From NCBI GenBank assembly GCA_004352715.1, contig SCFE01000024.1, positions 415,337 through 479,336 on the forward strand: a stretch of DNA of 64,000 nt, written 5' to 3'. A program made the translations under genes and the position numbers. Below, in pieces: positions 31,804 through 44,600 of this stretch. Within the stretch, counting starts at the first letter, position 1. The number at the start of each line of letters is the position of its first letter. This DNA comes from Hofstenia miamia (lineage: Eukaryota > Xenacoelomorpha > Acoela). A model generated the notes under the pieces. That model saw only the letters and a list, made by a program, of their open reading frames with translations. It made no database searches and was not told the DNA's origin.

Positions 31804-34800
31804 TCAAAGTACATAATTCATTCTTCGGAATATTTTCAAACAATCTGTGTGATTTTCAAAACGCATCCTATTTTCAGGACTGATTTTAGTCAACCAGTGT
31901 AGTGCCACTTCCTTTGAATTGGTTTTCAACCGTAGCCCTGAGCTTTTGTGAGTAGAAGCATTTGTATTTTCATTTATCCATGTTTCTACTGCATCTGGGA
32001 GTTGGCCCAGTCCCAATTTTTGGTAAAGCATCTTTGAACTTGACAGAGGATTCATCGCAAAATCTTCGTATTTAACCAGACTATAGCGATGAGATTGTAA
32101 CCGATCTCCTAAATAGAACTGAATTTGGGAATCGCATTCAGTAATTGCAAAATCAATTAGTTGTTGATATTCGATTACCTTTAATAATATTTTGGATCAT
32201 TGGTGTGCATATGCTATCGGGAGTACTTATACTTCTATACCCCATAGATTTCCTAAATGGATTAAGAGTCAAAGCAAATTTAATGCGTAATATATGTATG
32301 CAAAAAATCTACAAACTAACACATGAACAAAAGAATAAAATGTAAACAAATAATTAAGTACAAATTAATATGTACAATATATAATAATAGAATCAATGTT
32401 TGTGTAGGTGTTCAATGTTGGATGTATGTTTCGAATGCATGAAATGTATCACCATCCCCTAATGTATACTGTTATATTAGAAGAAATTGTTTCAATTTTT
32501 TTCTAAACTTCTTATAGTCTTTTTCTATTCGCGTTTCATAATCTAAATTATTCCGGAATTTAATTGATATGTGATGAAAGCCATTAGAATATTTTTGCGA
32601 TTGATCATTTAATTTCATATAATCATTGAGGAAAAAGAGAGATGTTTGTAGAGATTTCGATTTAAATAAGATACATAGCATACGCAGATGAATTTGATAG
32701 AACGGAGATAATATTTTATATTTATTACGATATACTGATGCTTTGTCATGCCTTTGTGCAAAGTTTAAAGTTTTTATAAACCAATGAATGTATACCATGA
32801 TAAAGGCATAGGATGTTTCGAATTTAGCTTAGTTAAAAGAAAAGAACAGTATTGAAAATTGGACATTAAGTGTAGTATTAGCAGCTTTTGTTGAGGTGTA
32901 TAATTATGTCAATGTACTACACTTAATAAGAAATTCTATTCTATTCTACAAACAGAAAGCATGTATCAGTTGTTTATGATAATTGCCTGATATTACATTG
33001 TGAAAGTGATAATGATATCTGATGACTGCAGTCATTTTTTAAATCTTATTCAGTAGAAATTTTTCAAATTTTAATTCATTATCTATTTCCACTCCTAAAT
33101 AGTTGACTGACTCACTTTGCCTTATTGGCATATTATTTATTTTAAGTTCTATATCACTTATTAGGTTTCTTTGCCCCTTTGGTGAGAAAATTATAAATTG
33201 TGTTTTTTCAATATGTAGTTTTAGTTGATTGTTTGTAAAATATAGTTGTTCAATTTTTCTACATCTGTTTGGAGGTTTTTTGTATCATGAAAAGCATTTT
33301 TTGCGGTGCTTATAATCATGTGTCGTCGGCATATCGGTATATGTCGCTGTGATTAACATGTTTAATTTACATAAATTGGAAATAAAATAGGGCCACGGAC
33401 ATTACCTTGGGGCACCCCACGGTCAGTCGTAACATAGCTTGATTTTTTACTGTTAGTATTACACGCTGTTGTCTGCTTTCTAAGAAGTTCATGATTAAAT
33501 TAATTGAGTTATCACCAAAATTATAATTTACAAGCTTATCAAAATTCATGGAATTGAATGCTTTACTTAAATCTAATCATGCGACAACACTGCATTTATG
33601 ATGAGATGTATTAGACTTTATTTATTGAGTAATAGATAGAATTTCGTCTTCGGTGCATTGGCCATTGCGAAATCAAAATTGTTTATGCGATAGAATATTT
33701 TCAGATTTTAGAAATGAGTTTATTTTAATATACAATAGTTTTTCAAAGAGTTTGTTGAAAGGATGTGCAATACAAATGGTCTATAATTTTTTGCGTTTAA
33801 TTTGTCACCTTTTTTATATATATATGAGTTATATCTGATTTTTTAGTATGTCTGGAAATTCACAATCAATAATGCATTGATTAAATGCTATAAGTAATTG
33901 TTCCCCAAAAATATGAAAAAAACGTTTAATAATAAAAAATGGGAGATTATAAGAAGCGGTTGATTTGTTGGTATCAAGGTTTTTAAAAATGTTTTCTAAT
34001 TTATTGATTGTAGCAAGTCTAAAGGAAAATTGTTTTGATTGTTTGAGATTATCAGAATTTTGTTTTTTCTTATAAGGCGGGGAATTGAAATTTCCAATTT
34101 CTTTGAATGTTGAATTTAAATTATTTAGTATTTGAGTTTTGTCTGTTATGGTCGTATTATTGATGTATAATTCATTTATTTCGAATGAAAGATCTTTAGA
34201 TTTTCCAATAAATTTATGGACGTATCGCCATTTTTCTCGAGTAGAATTTAATTGATTAAAGAATTTTTGCCGACCTTTAGTTAGATGATTTTTTGTTCTT
34301 AATTGCTTAATTACTTTCTTTGATCTTTTGTAATTGGTCCAATTTGTCGGCTCAGATTTCACAAGATCAATAATTCCCGTTTAATTGATATTAGTTCTTG
34401 GACTTGATTATTGTCGGTGTTTGAAAAAGGAAATTTAATTGCTTTAATCTTAACCCTTCGCTTCTTAATTGGTGCAACAGTGTTTAATGCTTTGTAGATT
34501 CCTTTTGCAATGTAATTAATCATTTTAAGTAGAGAAATTAATGCGTAAATATAGTTAAATGAGGTGTTTTTAGGGCCTTTTCCATTTTTCTCTTGCATTT
34601 ATGATTTTAAATTGCTTGCTTTTAGTAGTTTTGTTACTAATATATGTACACAGGACATGATCACTAAATGATTCAAACATTAAAGTTTTGAAAGAAAATT
34701 CAGAATTAGTAAAAAAGTAATCAATTAAATTGTTCATGCGAGTTGCACAAACTGTATTTACATGTAGCAGACATTTTATTTATAGAATAAATAATATAAA

Positions 34801-37504
34801 AATTTCTTTAAAAAATATTTGTCTAATATAAATTATTTTAACTAAAGATTGTATAGGTAACCGAAAATAAGAATTATATTATAAAAGAAACATTACGAGG
34901 TGCTACATTCGTATGTAATCTTATACTTTATGTGATCTCACAAAAGTGTAGTTTGACTCAATATTCCAAGGGGTGGATAAAATACTTGAACCTTAACAAA
35001 TGAAAATTAAATAAGCACAATTAATTAGATTGGGCTTCAATACTGTCCACAACCAAAAATTCTGGCCCTGCTAAATTTTTGAAAAATCAATATAGGGTTA
35101 TCGTACATTTTTTATGATTGCTGTGGAGTCATACTTGAAGGGAAGTAAGGGGACTTAAGTCCATTATTTTTTGGAAAACAAAATTTTTGCATGCGATTCA
35201 AATAAATTTTCAAAAGCTTTTTAAAAACTTTAAAGAGATTTTGAAATTATTGTAAAATTAATTATTACACAATTATTGTTATAGTAGACATTTTTATAAA
35301 ATTTGTTAGTAAGTGAATTCAGGGAAGCAACATAAATTTTGCACCAAATTCCCTGCATTTGATAAATCACTGCATAAATTAAATTAGCATGGTTCAATTA
35401 ATGCTATTATTGCAATCGCCGCATCGAATATTTCAGAAAAAGCTGAAATTAATATGAACGTTGAAAAATTCGGACCCAAATTTAACTCTTAATTGCCGAT
35501 GCTTTCGTCGCGAGCAGTCGGTCCGTGCGAGCGCTCTGTGCTCAACACGAACAATTCCACCTCTATCATTGCGTCGCTAGAAGAGGAGCTCAATAACACA
35601 AAATCATTAATAGCTACTTTTAGGAATATGGGAAAAGATGAGCTAATCATTCTACATAATCTCCTAGCATCCTTTGACAAAACACCTTTAGAAACGCAGA
35701 CCAAAATCACAAAAGCGGAAAAGGAGGTTAAGAACATGCACTCACAAACATAAAAAAGACCATGATTTCCGAAGAAGCTGAGAGAAGAAGCCGATGTCCT
35801 CATCATTGATTCCTCAATGTACCAGCACCTCAGAGCCCCAGGAGTGATAAAGAACCATAATGTTGCCGTACATTCGTACCCGTGCGCCACCATTAACGAC
35901 GTTACAGAAGTCTTAAAAGAATACCAACTTTCAGAGCGAATTAAGAAAATATTAGTTACGATCGGACGAAATGACATAATGAAAAGAAAAGAAAATTATA
36001 CAGATAAGTACACTAATTTGCTTAATATTATACACGCTAAATTTAGTTCATCAAAAGTTTTCTTAGGAGAGGTGGCTCCTTTTTCTAACAACAAGGAGTT
36101 CAACAAAAAATCAGCTGAACTAAATTTATTAATTAAACAAAATTCGAAATTATTGAATTATTCGGTTTTTGAGAACTTTAAATATTTTTGTTTAGGAACT
36201 AATCCAAATCCAAAAATGTTTACAAACAACGGTATCCATTTTTCGAGGTTCGGTTACTCAATGCTTGCGCGTAGCATCAAAGAAGTCTTTAATCCGCCGC
36301 CACTTTCAGCAATTACGCAATTACACGCAAAGCATTAATATAGTACAATCAATAAATTCTACTAAATATATTCATATTAACTACCTAAACCTTCTTCAAA
36401 AAATAATGAATGCAAACAATTCGTACACGAACTTGGCTCAAACTTTGTCCTTAGAGTATCTAAAATATGGCTTACAAATAATTATGAAAATTCTCCTTGG
36501 CCGATTGATAATTATTAATTTAAACTGTTCAGAACAGATAGAAATCAAATTTTACATTACAATAAAACAAAAAGAGGAGGTGTAATGTTCCTAGTTGATA
36601 AAAATCTAAAACCTAAACTTCAGAAAAACATTTCAACCAATAACACATATGAATGTCCTTGGGTTGAAATCCAAGCCCCGCTTAATTGTAATATCAGGCA
36701 GCTTCTGAATATATGATATTGTCCAAACAAAGCTAATTCGAACAAATTCTTTGCACAAATCGAAAATGAAATCATTACTGTATTAAGTCATAACACAAAT
36801 ATAATGTAAATGGGCGACTGGAATTTGAACTTTCTAAATATAACACTGAAAAATCTAAGCAACAAAATTTCCTTTTAACTTTGAACATTTCACTAATAAA
36901 TCAATGCATTCCATCCAGAATTTCTGCAAATGGCCAAACCTTGATTGATCATTTTATGGTTTCGAAAATGAATCTTTATATAAATGCATTTGTTCTGAAT
37001 TCCCCTACTCTGACCATTGCCTTATAATAACTTGTTCTAATAAGCAAAAAATTAACAACCCAACTAAATCTTGGATAAAAATAAGAGAAAAATCAGAAGA
37101 AAATGTCCTAAAACTTTTAAATAATTTAAGAACCGAAAATTGGAGTAGAATTTACTCTTCACAAACACCCAATGAAATGATTAACAACTTTAATAAAATT
37201 CCTTTATTCTATTTGAACATATGACACTTTCTTTTATTTGTTGCCCTGAAAAGAAAATTTTTATTCTGATAAAATTTGATAATGTGTCTAAAAAGTTTCT
37301 AAGTCATGGATTGATACAAATTGCTTAGAGTTAATTGAACAAAGGAAATCTAAATGGAGGTGATAGAAAAATTCTGAAACTGATGTAGTTGGGAACAAGA
37401 AAACGAGAAAACAATGCGTGACCACGTTTTCAATTCATACTTTATTTCTAATAAATCAATTTCAATTAGTGTTCTAACTGATCATTTTTTCAAATACACT
37501 AATG

Positions 37505-37570
<66 letters not shown>

Positions 37571-40358
37571 ATGATGAGGATGGTGATGTTGATAATGATT
37601 ATGATGATGATAATGCGACTTACATTTTATTATGAAAAAAAAATTTTCCAAATTATTAGTAATTTGAAACTTCCTAAGGTTCATAAAGATCTACTTCTGT
37701 CATGAAATTTGCAAAACATATCTACTTCTGAACAGTTAAATAAAATTGATCACTCATAATTTTTTAGATTATAAAAAAATCTATATTTAGAAATGTTTGA
37801 ACAGTAATGAGGTACCTGTAACAAATTCTTGAGGCATCAAGAAATAAATCAATATTTATATTTTAAATATTATCTAGAATACAAACAATTACTTATGTAT
37901 CTAACATGATTTAGAGTTCTATAAGTTAAAACCGAAATCAGTCACTTTTCTAACACTAAATTTGCTATTGGAGCTCAAGTGTGCAAATGACAGGAATGGC
38001 AGTAAAACTGTGTCTAAACTGTTAACACTTTCGGTGAAACTTGATTCCTCCATTCAAATTTATATATTAAGTTCAACATTGTATATACTAACAAAATTTT
38101 TAAAAATCGACTTTGCTATTGATTTAAATTATAACTATTGCTATATCTTACCGTAAATAACTGCGAAAATTGCCTATTTGTGGGTCACAACCCATAAGTT
38201 TAATAGGCTTCAAAAATGAGCACCATATTGCAGTAAAAAAGATTGCTTTACATTCTGAAGTGAGAGGGAAATCTGGTGACCCACTCATAAAATTGAATTT
38301 CACACTTCTATCACAGTAAAACACATGACATATTTCATGGCGATCTCAATTTTTGAGCACCTGTATCAAATTTTAAAAGCATTTTAACATAATCCAAATT
38401 AATCAATTGTTTCATAAATTTCATTGAATCTGATTGTATTAAGTAAATGTGCACACCAAAATTAGTATATGGTACTATGATTTGTATAAGCATTCAATGT
38501 GGAAATTTCCAATTCGCTTGAAAAAATTCTTACAAACAATTGGAATATACTAAAATATTCCGCAGGATTCGATTCTTTTCCTATATATCATATGAAATGT
38601 ATATATATATATATATATGGGGATAACTTTTTAGTTGCACCTTCGCAGGCGCATAGGATGAAAAATGAATTTTTAATTAAAGCATATTAAAGCATCAAGA
38701 AGAAATTTGAAATGAGATTAGTGCTATAATTGGAAGCATAGCGTTATGTCGTTAATCCCTGCAAAAATATGTACCATGACATGACTAATGTAATAATTAT
38801 TGATAATTATTGCTCACACTGTATATATACATATACATATATAATATATATGTATACATAAAGTGTGAGCAATATATATTTTATATATATATATATAATT
38901 GAATTAAGGGTATACATGCACATGAATACATAGGCCTATAGACATGCATAATGTTAATTCAAGTGGTGTATATAATGCATGGTTTTGAATTATAAAAAAT
39001 AAAATCTTTTGACTGATTTCAGTAGAAGCATGTATGACTCATACATTAGAAATCTAGATGACATCTAATTTGCAATAAATAAAAAAGTAACTTAGTACCT
39101 ATATATTCAATCAAGACATACCTGGAATTGTGTATTGCTCGAGGGTCTCTCACGAGATGAATGATGTGTAGATTAGGATCATTGTGAAGAAGGTTCGACA
39201 CATAGTCAATATCTAACAGCCGAATAGTTTTTGCAACATTTAAAGAACTGCGTTTGCAAAGATTTTCAACGACATTTCTGTCTATGCTATGTAGATCTGT
39301 GGTTTGAAAAAGTTCAAAGAGTTTTGCAGACTTCTTAATAAATATTTTGAGTTGGCTGTGTACTCCAAAATTATGTTCCATGTTTCTTAGATAAGAATAA
39401 CTGTACCCAGCTTTCAACTGTTCAATAATATACGGGAATGTGAAATTGCACTCTAGGAGATTCAAAAGTGTTTGTCCCATTTCATGAAATTCGCGAGTGT
39501 ATATATTGCTGTTAACACTTTCTGATGCCTTTTTCCATGTCCAATGAAATACTCGAGTATCGTAATAAGTCTGCTTGAAGATAAACAAAGGTTCAAAGAG
39601 GTAAAACGCATTAGGATTTGCATTGAACAGCTGGCCAATGAACGAAGAGCCTCCACGCATGTAGCAGAAGATAATGATTCTTTTTATTGGAGCATGTTTA
39701 GAAGATTCAGGTGAAGTTTGTGGTATTTCCTGTTTTGACGTTGCATCTAATAGTTTGTCAAAAAAGCAATTCAAATTTCTACACATAAATTTACAAATAT
39801 ATTAGTACTGTAAATGTACATTTTGAAGAAACCTACAAATATAATAATTGTCCAATGTTCGAATTTATCAAGGAATTTTCAACTCCTGATTTGCAAATTC
39901 ATTATCCAATATATATATATATATGTCGAGTATACATTTCTGATATTTATAATTCTGTTTAAAAATTCAATTGGATGTAATACACTATGATTTTTATAAT
40001 TAATATATAACGAGGACTAATCTCTCTAACATGTCAGTGGCCTTCATACAATTGTTATATTATAGGAATTTTGTGGCAAAAAATCACGCTAAATGACCAA
40101 ATAGAACTAAATATTACCATGGAATTGATAATTATTGAAATAGGAAACTTGCTTTAGGTTTGACTAACCACTAGTATGGACAATTTTTGACGTTGACAGA
40201 TTTGCATGCAGAAATCGGCTGTGAATCATCAGCTTGTTCAATTCACTATCTTCTTTAAAACGTCTAATGAGCAACAGGCAGAAGATTACACCAACGAAAA
40301 ATAAAATATTGGAAATACGAGTAATTCCTGAAGCATTTAAATGAGGTTTGCAAAACAT
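31804..40358 (-). CDS. Carbohydrate sulfotransferase (CHST1/3-like family), multi-exon
   Basis: A type II Golgi enzyme expected to move sulfate from PAPS to a 6-O position of glycan chains. Recognised exons: 40358 to about 40180 with an N-terminal signal anchor (ISNILFFVGVIFCLLLIRRF); 39778-39122 with the 5'-phosphosulfate loop MRGGSSFIGQLFNANP, FYLFEP and the 3'-phosphate motif IIHLVRDPRAIHNSR; and the last exon 32178-31804 with HRYSLVKYEDFAMNPL, AVETWINENTN and the stop. Exon 39778-39122 ends in phase 2 while the last exon begins in phase 0. One short exon of perhaps 20-30 codons between 32179 and 39121 is therefore still unplaced. The junction of the first exon is also not settled; it could be replaced by an exon at 40717-40840. 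The 7-kb intron contains two LINE remnants, microsatellites and a hairpin. The exact sulfotransferase subfamily is not resolved. Confidence 0.82.
32470..34780 (-). mobile_element. Degenerate LINE in sulfotransferase intron
   Basis: In minus-strand order: an endonuclease end near 34770-34600 (NLIDYFFTNSEF, FESFSDHVLC); a linker 34598-33840 with KRRVKIKAIKFPF and TREKWRYVHKFIGKSKD; an RT with NKSTASYNLPFFIIK (33970), NFDKLVNYNFGDNS (33540) and a YADDT catalytic box near 33330; and the RT tail 32798-32472 with HISIKFRNNLDYE. Frameshifts and stops throughout. The 5' part is missing, so it is a truncated dead copy on the same strand as the host gene. Confidence 0.8.
35499..37230 (+). mobile_element. 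Degenerate LINE with esterase-type ORF1 and endonuclease
   Basis: A plus-strand element opposite to the LINE at 32470-34780. It starts with a coiled-coil-like ORF1 segment (35499-35753), followed by a frameshift and an SGNH/GDSL esterase domain (35780-36338). The endonuclease follows, with WLTNNYENSP near 36465, KRGGVMFLVDKNLKP near 36575 and MGDWNLNFL near 36810. The frame is lost about 37230 before any reverse transcriptase, just upstream of a trinucleotide microsatellite, so the copy is truncated at its 3' side. Confidence 0.78.
35780..36338 (+). pseudogene. SGNH/GDSL esterase domain of LINE ORF1
   Basis: The translation reads ADVLIIDSSMYQHLRAPG (serine block), VAVHSYPCATINDVTEVL, ILVTIGRNDIMKR (Asn block) and NNGIHFSRFGYSMLARSIK (His block). 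These match the Ser, Gly/Asn and His elements of SGNH hydrolases that occur as ORF1 esterases in CR1 and L2-group LINEs. The domain itself is open over ~180 codons but is separated from its N-terminal part by a frameshift near 35755. Confidence 0.75.
37508..37615. repeat. (GCT)n(GAT)n compound microsatellite
   Basis: About ten GCT units followed by about ten GAT units and then imperfect GAT-type repeats. Open frames across it (poly-Ala/Asp, poly-Leu/Met, poly-His/Gln) are artefacts of the repeat. Confidence 0.95.
37620..39040. other. Sulfotransferase intron, AT-rich
   Basis: Besides TA tracts near 38595-38620 and the hairpin at 38809-38873, nothing recognisable is present. The missing short exon of the sulfotransferase could be anywhere in the intron, including here. 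Confidence 0.4.
38809..38873. repeat. 65-bp palindrome
   Basis: ATTGCTCACACT at the left is the exact reverse complement of AGTGTGAGCAAT at the right. The AT-rich bases between are also largely self-complementary, giving an almost continuous hairpin. Confidence 0.8.
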
Positions 40359-40379
40359 TTCTATTATTTAGTTGTACAA

Positions 40380-40700
40380 CAGGTGCCGATAACAGTGGGA
40401 AAGTACTAAACATATTGCGAAAATTTTAATCGAATCATAAGAATGTTTTTGTTTTGGAATTGTAAAGTTACAACATGCTAAAATTACAAAATCCGGCCTG
40501 ACTCGCAGTCTATCAAATTTCTCAAAATTCGGTGCGTCTCTCAATTCAATTTTTTTTTGCCTTGGCGGGCAGCAAGTCAATATGTATTGCCAAAACAGGA
40601 CCAAAATACTACAAAAATAGAACGTATATGGATAAAGTTAAATAATATATTTAGAGCCTGGAATAGTCTTGGAATAAATGTTGCAAAAGAAACAGCCTAT
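40380..40700. other. Unassigned segment upstream of the first sulfotransferase exon
   Basis: A minus-strand open frame of 78 codons (40368-40604) is present but resembles no domain. It may be untranslated leader or intron. Confidence 0.35.
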
Positions 40701-40716
40701 ATATTTGGAAATATAC

Positions 40717-40840
40717 TGTCTTGCAAGATTAGCTAAGAATTGTTGCCTGTATTCCTCCGGTAGATCAATTATTTTTGTCCTGATTCGGTCGGGCCCGTCC
40801 CACTTCCAATCTTCTGCTGTAATCATGGCCTGGTAATTTA
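40717..40840 (-). CDS. Candidate exon of unknown or sulfotransferase gene
   Basis: A 124-bp minus-strand block with acceptor TTTTTTCTACAG before it and donor GTATAT after it. It encodes NYQAMITAEDWKWDGPDR and IIDLPEEYRQQFLANLAR. The base composition is less AT-rich than around it, and the peptide looks like real protein. It ends in phase 2 and could join directly to the sulfotransferase exon at 39778, which begins with one leftover base. It may therefore be an alternative 5' exon of that gene, but no family was recognised. Confidence 0.45.
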
Positions 40841-41035
40841 CTGTAGAAAAAATATCAATAATTCAAAGAATACTTTTTACAAACAGAGAATTATTGTGAA
40901 AATTTTGCTAAATTGAAATAAGCGGAAAGTAAATCATCTTTACAATGGCTTGCCAAAAATTCTTAGATTTAATGAACTAGGCCTAATTAATATGTTGTTT
41001 CTTAATCAGTTTCATTCCAGTTCAACATTATGCTA

Positions 41036-41058
41036 TATATATATATATATATATATAT
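41036..41058. repeat. (TA)n microsatellite beside a transposon-like end
   Basis: A TA run directly followed by CAGTGGCGCAGCCAGGGGC, a sequence of the type found at the ends of several animal DNA transposons. A matching opposite end was not found. Confidence 0.6.
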
Positions 41059-41514
41059 CAGTGGCGCAGCCAGGGGCTACAATGCCATGCCTCCCCCTTG
41101 AGTTGGTCATCCATATCCTATTTCACTATTTTTAATCCCTCATGAACCTTCATAAGCACACTTTCTACTTCCTTTCTTCAGTTAAAAATACTTTATGGCG
41201 AATTTGTTCCTCTCTTCTTTTTTTTCTGATTGCCTTTAGTTAAAAAAGGGGTGAAGTCGCGACTATTTCTCGCCATCTTCAATGCTAAAAAACAAATTTC
41301 TGCAAACAATATGAATATTGCGTTAGTAAGAAGAGAAAGACCCGGGCCATTAGTGATGTGAAAACGAGGAAATTTGGCAATATGCGAGAAAATGAATCCT
41401 CGAAAGAATTGGAGAAAAAATGGGATGTCAGAAGTGGACGGGATGGTACGTAGATTCGTATCATAAGGAATATGACGTGCACACTGTTTAACTTCTGGCT
41501 GCCAACAAATTCGA

Positions 41515-44500
41515 GCTTTTTGTGCAATCCAAAAAATAGACAATCGAAACAAAATTCTCCTACAGACACGATTAACACTTATAAATTTACTTAGCAAATG
41601 CTTACTATAGTAAACCAATTACTAAGTACAAAAAGAAATCATAAAAAATTTAATTATACTTTTACAAATCAATCATTGTAGGACTGCTCCTCCTAAAAAT
41701 ACAGTGATAATGCATGCATTTGAATATAGGCATGCAAAATTAAGACATAGCATAGAATAAATATTTAAACATTGTTTCAAATTGAAGCATTTAGCAGAAA
41801 AATCCCTTAATGACATTCAATGCTTTTGAGGAAAAGGGCCAAAAAATTGAAATAAAGGGTGAAATCTAGTATACAATTACAATGTATTTTGCAAATAAAA
41901 AATACACTAACTGAGCTATAGTATTTACGTATTCTATAAAATAAATTGGAAAAAATTTGGCACCATAGTTTTTTAGCTTTGGACCCCTAAAATGCTGAAA
42001 TTTTCGTAGAAGCAATATTTTACATGGGGTATCCCAAACATTTTACATAACCGGAAAATGGACAGACATTTATTTGAGTTCAATTGATATACAATAGATG
42101 GGTATAAAAATTTGTTAATCAAATAAAACTGTTTGAGCTATAACCATCTAAGAATGGCCTACTTAATCAATAATATAATTTGTTCACAATGATCAAAACA
42201 AGAAAATTGTGATAATTAACCAAATGACTCCAACTGAAAACAGGAAAAACGTGACATTAGACACTTTTTACACTACGTGCTGCTTCAATCATACATACAA
42301 AATGTTGTAACAAAAATGTATACTCTACATACTACTAGTATTTTAGCTTCAAAAACAAAATGTATAAAATAAGGTCTCTTTAGAATGTACATAATCATTA
42401 ATAAATTCCTTTCATTGCATAGTTCAATGTTCATTGGCTGAAGAAAGACAACTTAACACAATTCATTATGTTAAAAAAATTAAAAATTACTAAAAATGCG
42501 ACACATTGAGATAAAATTTGTTATAAATGATTTGATATTTTAGTCAATCACTGATTGCAAAATGGCACACATTTTTACAGTGGGAATACACTGGTGAATA
42601 AGCATTAGCTTTAAAGAAAATTTAAAATTTTAACTTAAATATTAATTATTATATTATTGGTAAGGTAATGAAATGGCACAATAAGTTAATTTCGATTCCA
42701 CATTATATAAATAGTTTAGTTAGTAATTTCAATCATGCAAAACATTATAAGCCTATGAAGAACCAATAGAAAAATCTTACTTTGCGTAAACCATTTTGTT
42801 TTCCAAAGCAACACATCCTGATATTTGGAAACCAATTCTGCACCATTGGTGAGGAGAAACAAAAACGTTTGGTGATATCTTTGACTTAATGTGAGAATCA
42901 CATATATATACTGCTACTGTACATACATATAAATAATGTCAATGCTTTAGTATTCCGGCATGCGTACAAATTGTCTTTTTCATTCAGTAAGTAGAAATTC
43001 ATTGGTATGACGTATGAACCAATTCAGCAATTACATATTCTGTATTTGCAGATTACTATATAGAAACCCAAAGCGACTTGAATTTATAATAGCAGCCAAA
43101 GAATAAATCTGCATTGAATGCTGTCAAATCAATGAGCAGTGAACGCATTGCTTTCCCCACACATGCAAAGCGAATGCTAATGTGTGCAGCTGGATGTCAT
43201 GCTGAGTATTTCGCGGGAGTTTTAATTAGGCCTACTTTTTTAATAGCATAAGTTATAATAACTGGATTACTCATTTGCATTGCTCAAATCTGCATTTGTA
43301 ATTATGCATTACAGTCAAACAGTGCTGCAGTTAACAACGTAGTAAAATGCAGTGATAGAAAAGAAATCTTTCACATGAAGTGCGAATATTTGGATATAGA
43401 GTAAATCTCGCCACCAATGCATGCTATATAGGTGAATCGTTCGTGCTCATGCGCCTCTTTAAAAGTTACTTTTCTTGCAACACTACATTTTTAACAGTGC
43501 CGAGTGCCCGTTAAATGACAATTTTTATTTGATTTTGCAGAAGTATATCTACTGTATTGGACAATGCAATTTTCACAATGCACGGAGTACTAAAAGCATC
43601 GGATATTATTTACATACAAGTAGCATTATATAGAGATTCTCACATTGAGTCGAAGATATCACCCACTTCTTTGGGTTTTTTAAAGAGCAAGATGTGCTGC
43701 TTTGGAAAGCAAAATGTTTTTGCAAAGTAAGATTTTTTCAAAATGTGTTATTATATTAGGGTTATGTTTTGCATGATTTAATTCATTAAGTTGAATAATT
43801 ATGCTTTAGCAATAATGGTGTATTTGCTATAATGACCGTAAAACCAATAAAACAGTATATTAAGTACACTATCTGAATTAGCCTATATTTTATATATTTT
43901 TATTTTACTTTCATAGCATTTTGAAGTAATGTTTAAAAAAATTAAACTTTAATTCTTTGAAAGAATTAAAGCGTTACAATTAACAAATGCAATTAATTGT
44001 TGTCCTTTAAAAGTTCTATTTCGATTATTTTAAAAACTCCAACTCACATGAATTAGCGAAACTCAATCAAAAAGCTTCGAACAGAATTCATTAATACTTT
44101 TACTCAGACTCAAATTAAAATCCCTTGAAAAATAAATTATTTTAAATTTCACTTGCTTTTTCAACTGCAAATAAATGTTTTAGCGAAAAAAACTAGGAAA
44201 TTTGAAAAAACTGTCGAACGAATTCGGAATAGGCCTATTCTTTAAAAAAATATTCAAGCTTGAATCGTAAATATTCGAACTCTGTCCGAGTAACTCAAAT
44301 TCAATTCAAAAACTTTGAGTACGACTGTACGACTATATTATTGGTCAGTTGGCCACTAGTGTTGAATTAGGCCACGGTTAGACTAGTGATTTGCTCAAAA
44401 GTGATCTATCACATTTTGACTGCAGTCCTGCAATGATTGATTTGTAAAAGTATAATTAAATTTTTTATGGTTTATTTTTGTACTTAGTAATTGGTTTACT

Positions 44501-44600
44501 ATAGTAAGCATTTGCTAAGTAAATTTATAAGTGTTAATCGTGTCTGTAGGAGAATTTTGTTTCGATTGTCTATTTTTTGGATTCCACAAAATGCTGGAAT
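41515..44600. repeat. Long-range inverted repeat (3.1 kb, two pairs of arms)
   Basis: 41515-41695 is the reverse complement of 44420-44600 with few differences. Inside it, about 42700-42900 is a diverged reverse complement of about 43635-43790 (for example TTGGAAAACAAAATGG against TTGGAAAGCAAAATG). Together they make a nested, imperfect giant palindrome. Sequence between the arm pairs does not match, and the right side contains a CTCGAA-type repeat (44025-44330). No transposase was seen. Confidence 0.75.
44025..44330 (+). repeat. ACTCGAACTCGAA-type repeat, copy 3
   Basis: A diverged relative of 13738-14072 in the same orientation. Shared parts include AAATAAATGTTTTA and the CCGAGTAACTC-like end. 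Confidence 0.6.

Noticed and set aside
37414-37705. Poly-Ala/Asp, poly-Leu/Met and poly-His/Gln open frames
   Set aside because: All are readings of one (GCT)n(GAT)n microsatellite.
40368-40604. 78-codon minus-strand frame as a sulfotransferase exon
   Set aside because: No domain similarity and no convincing splice sites in the needed phase.
41193-41618. 141-codon minus-strand frame
   Set aside because: It overlaps the arm of the inverted repeat and shares residues with the frame at 44491. No domain, likely repeat-derived.
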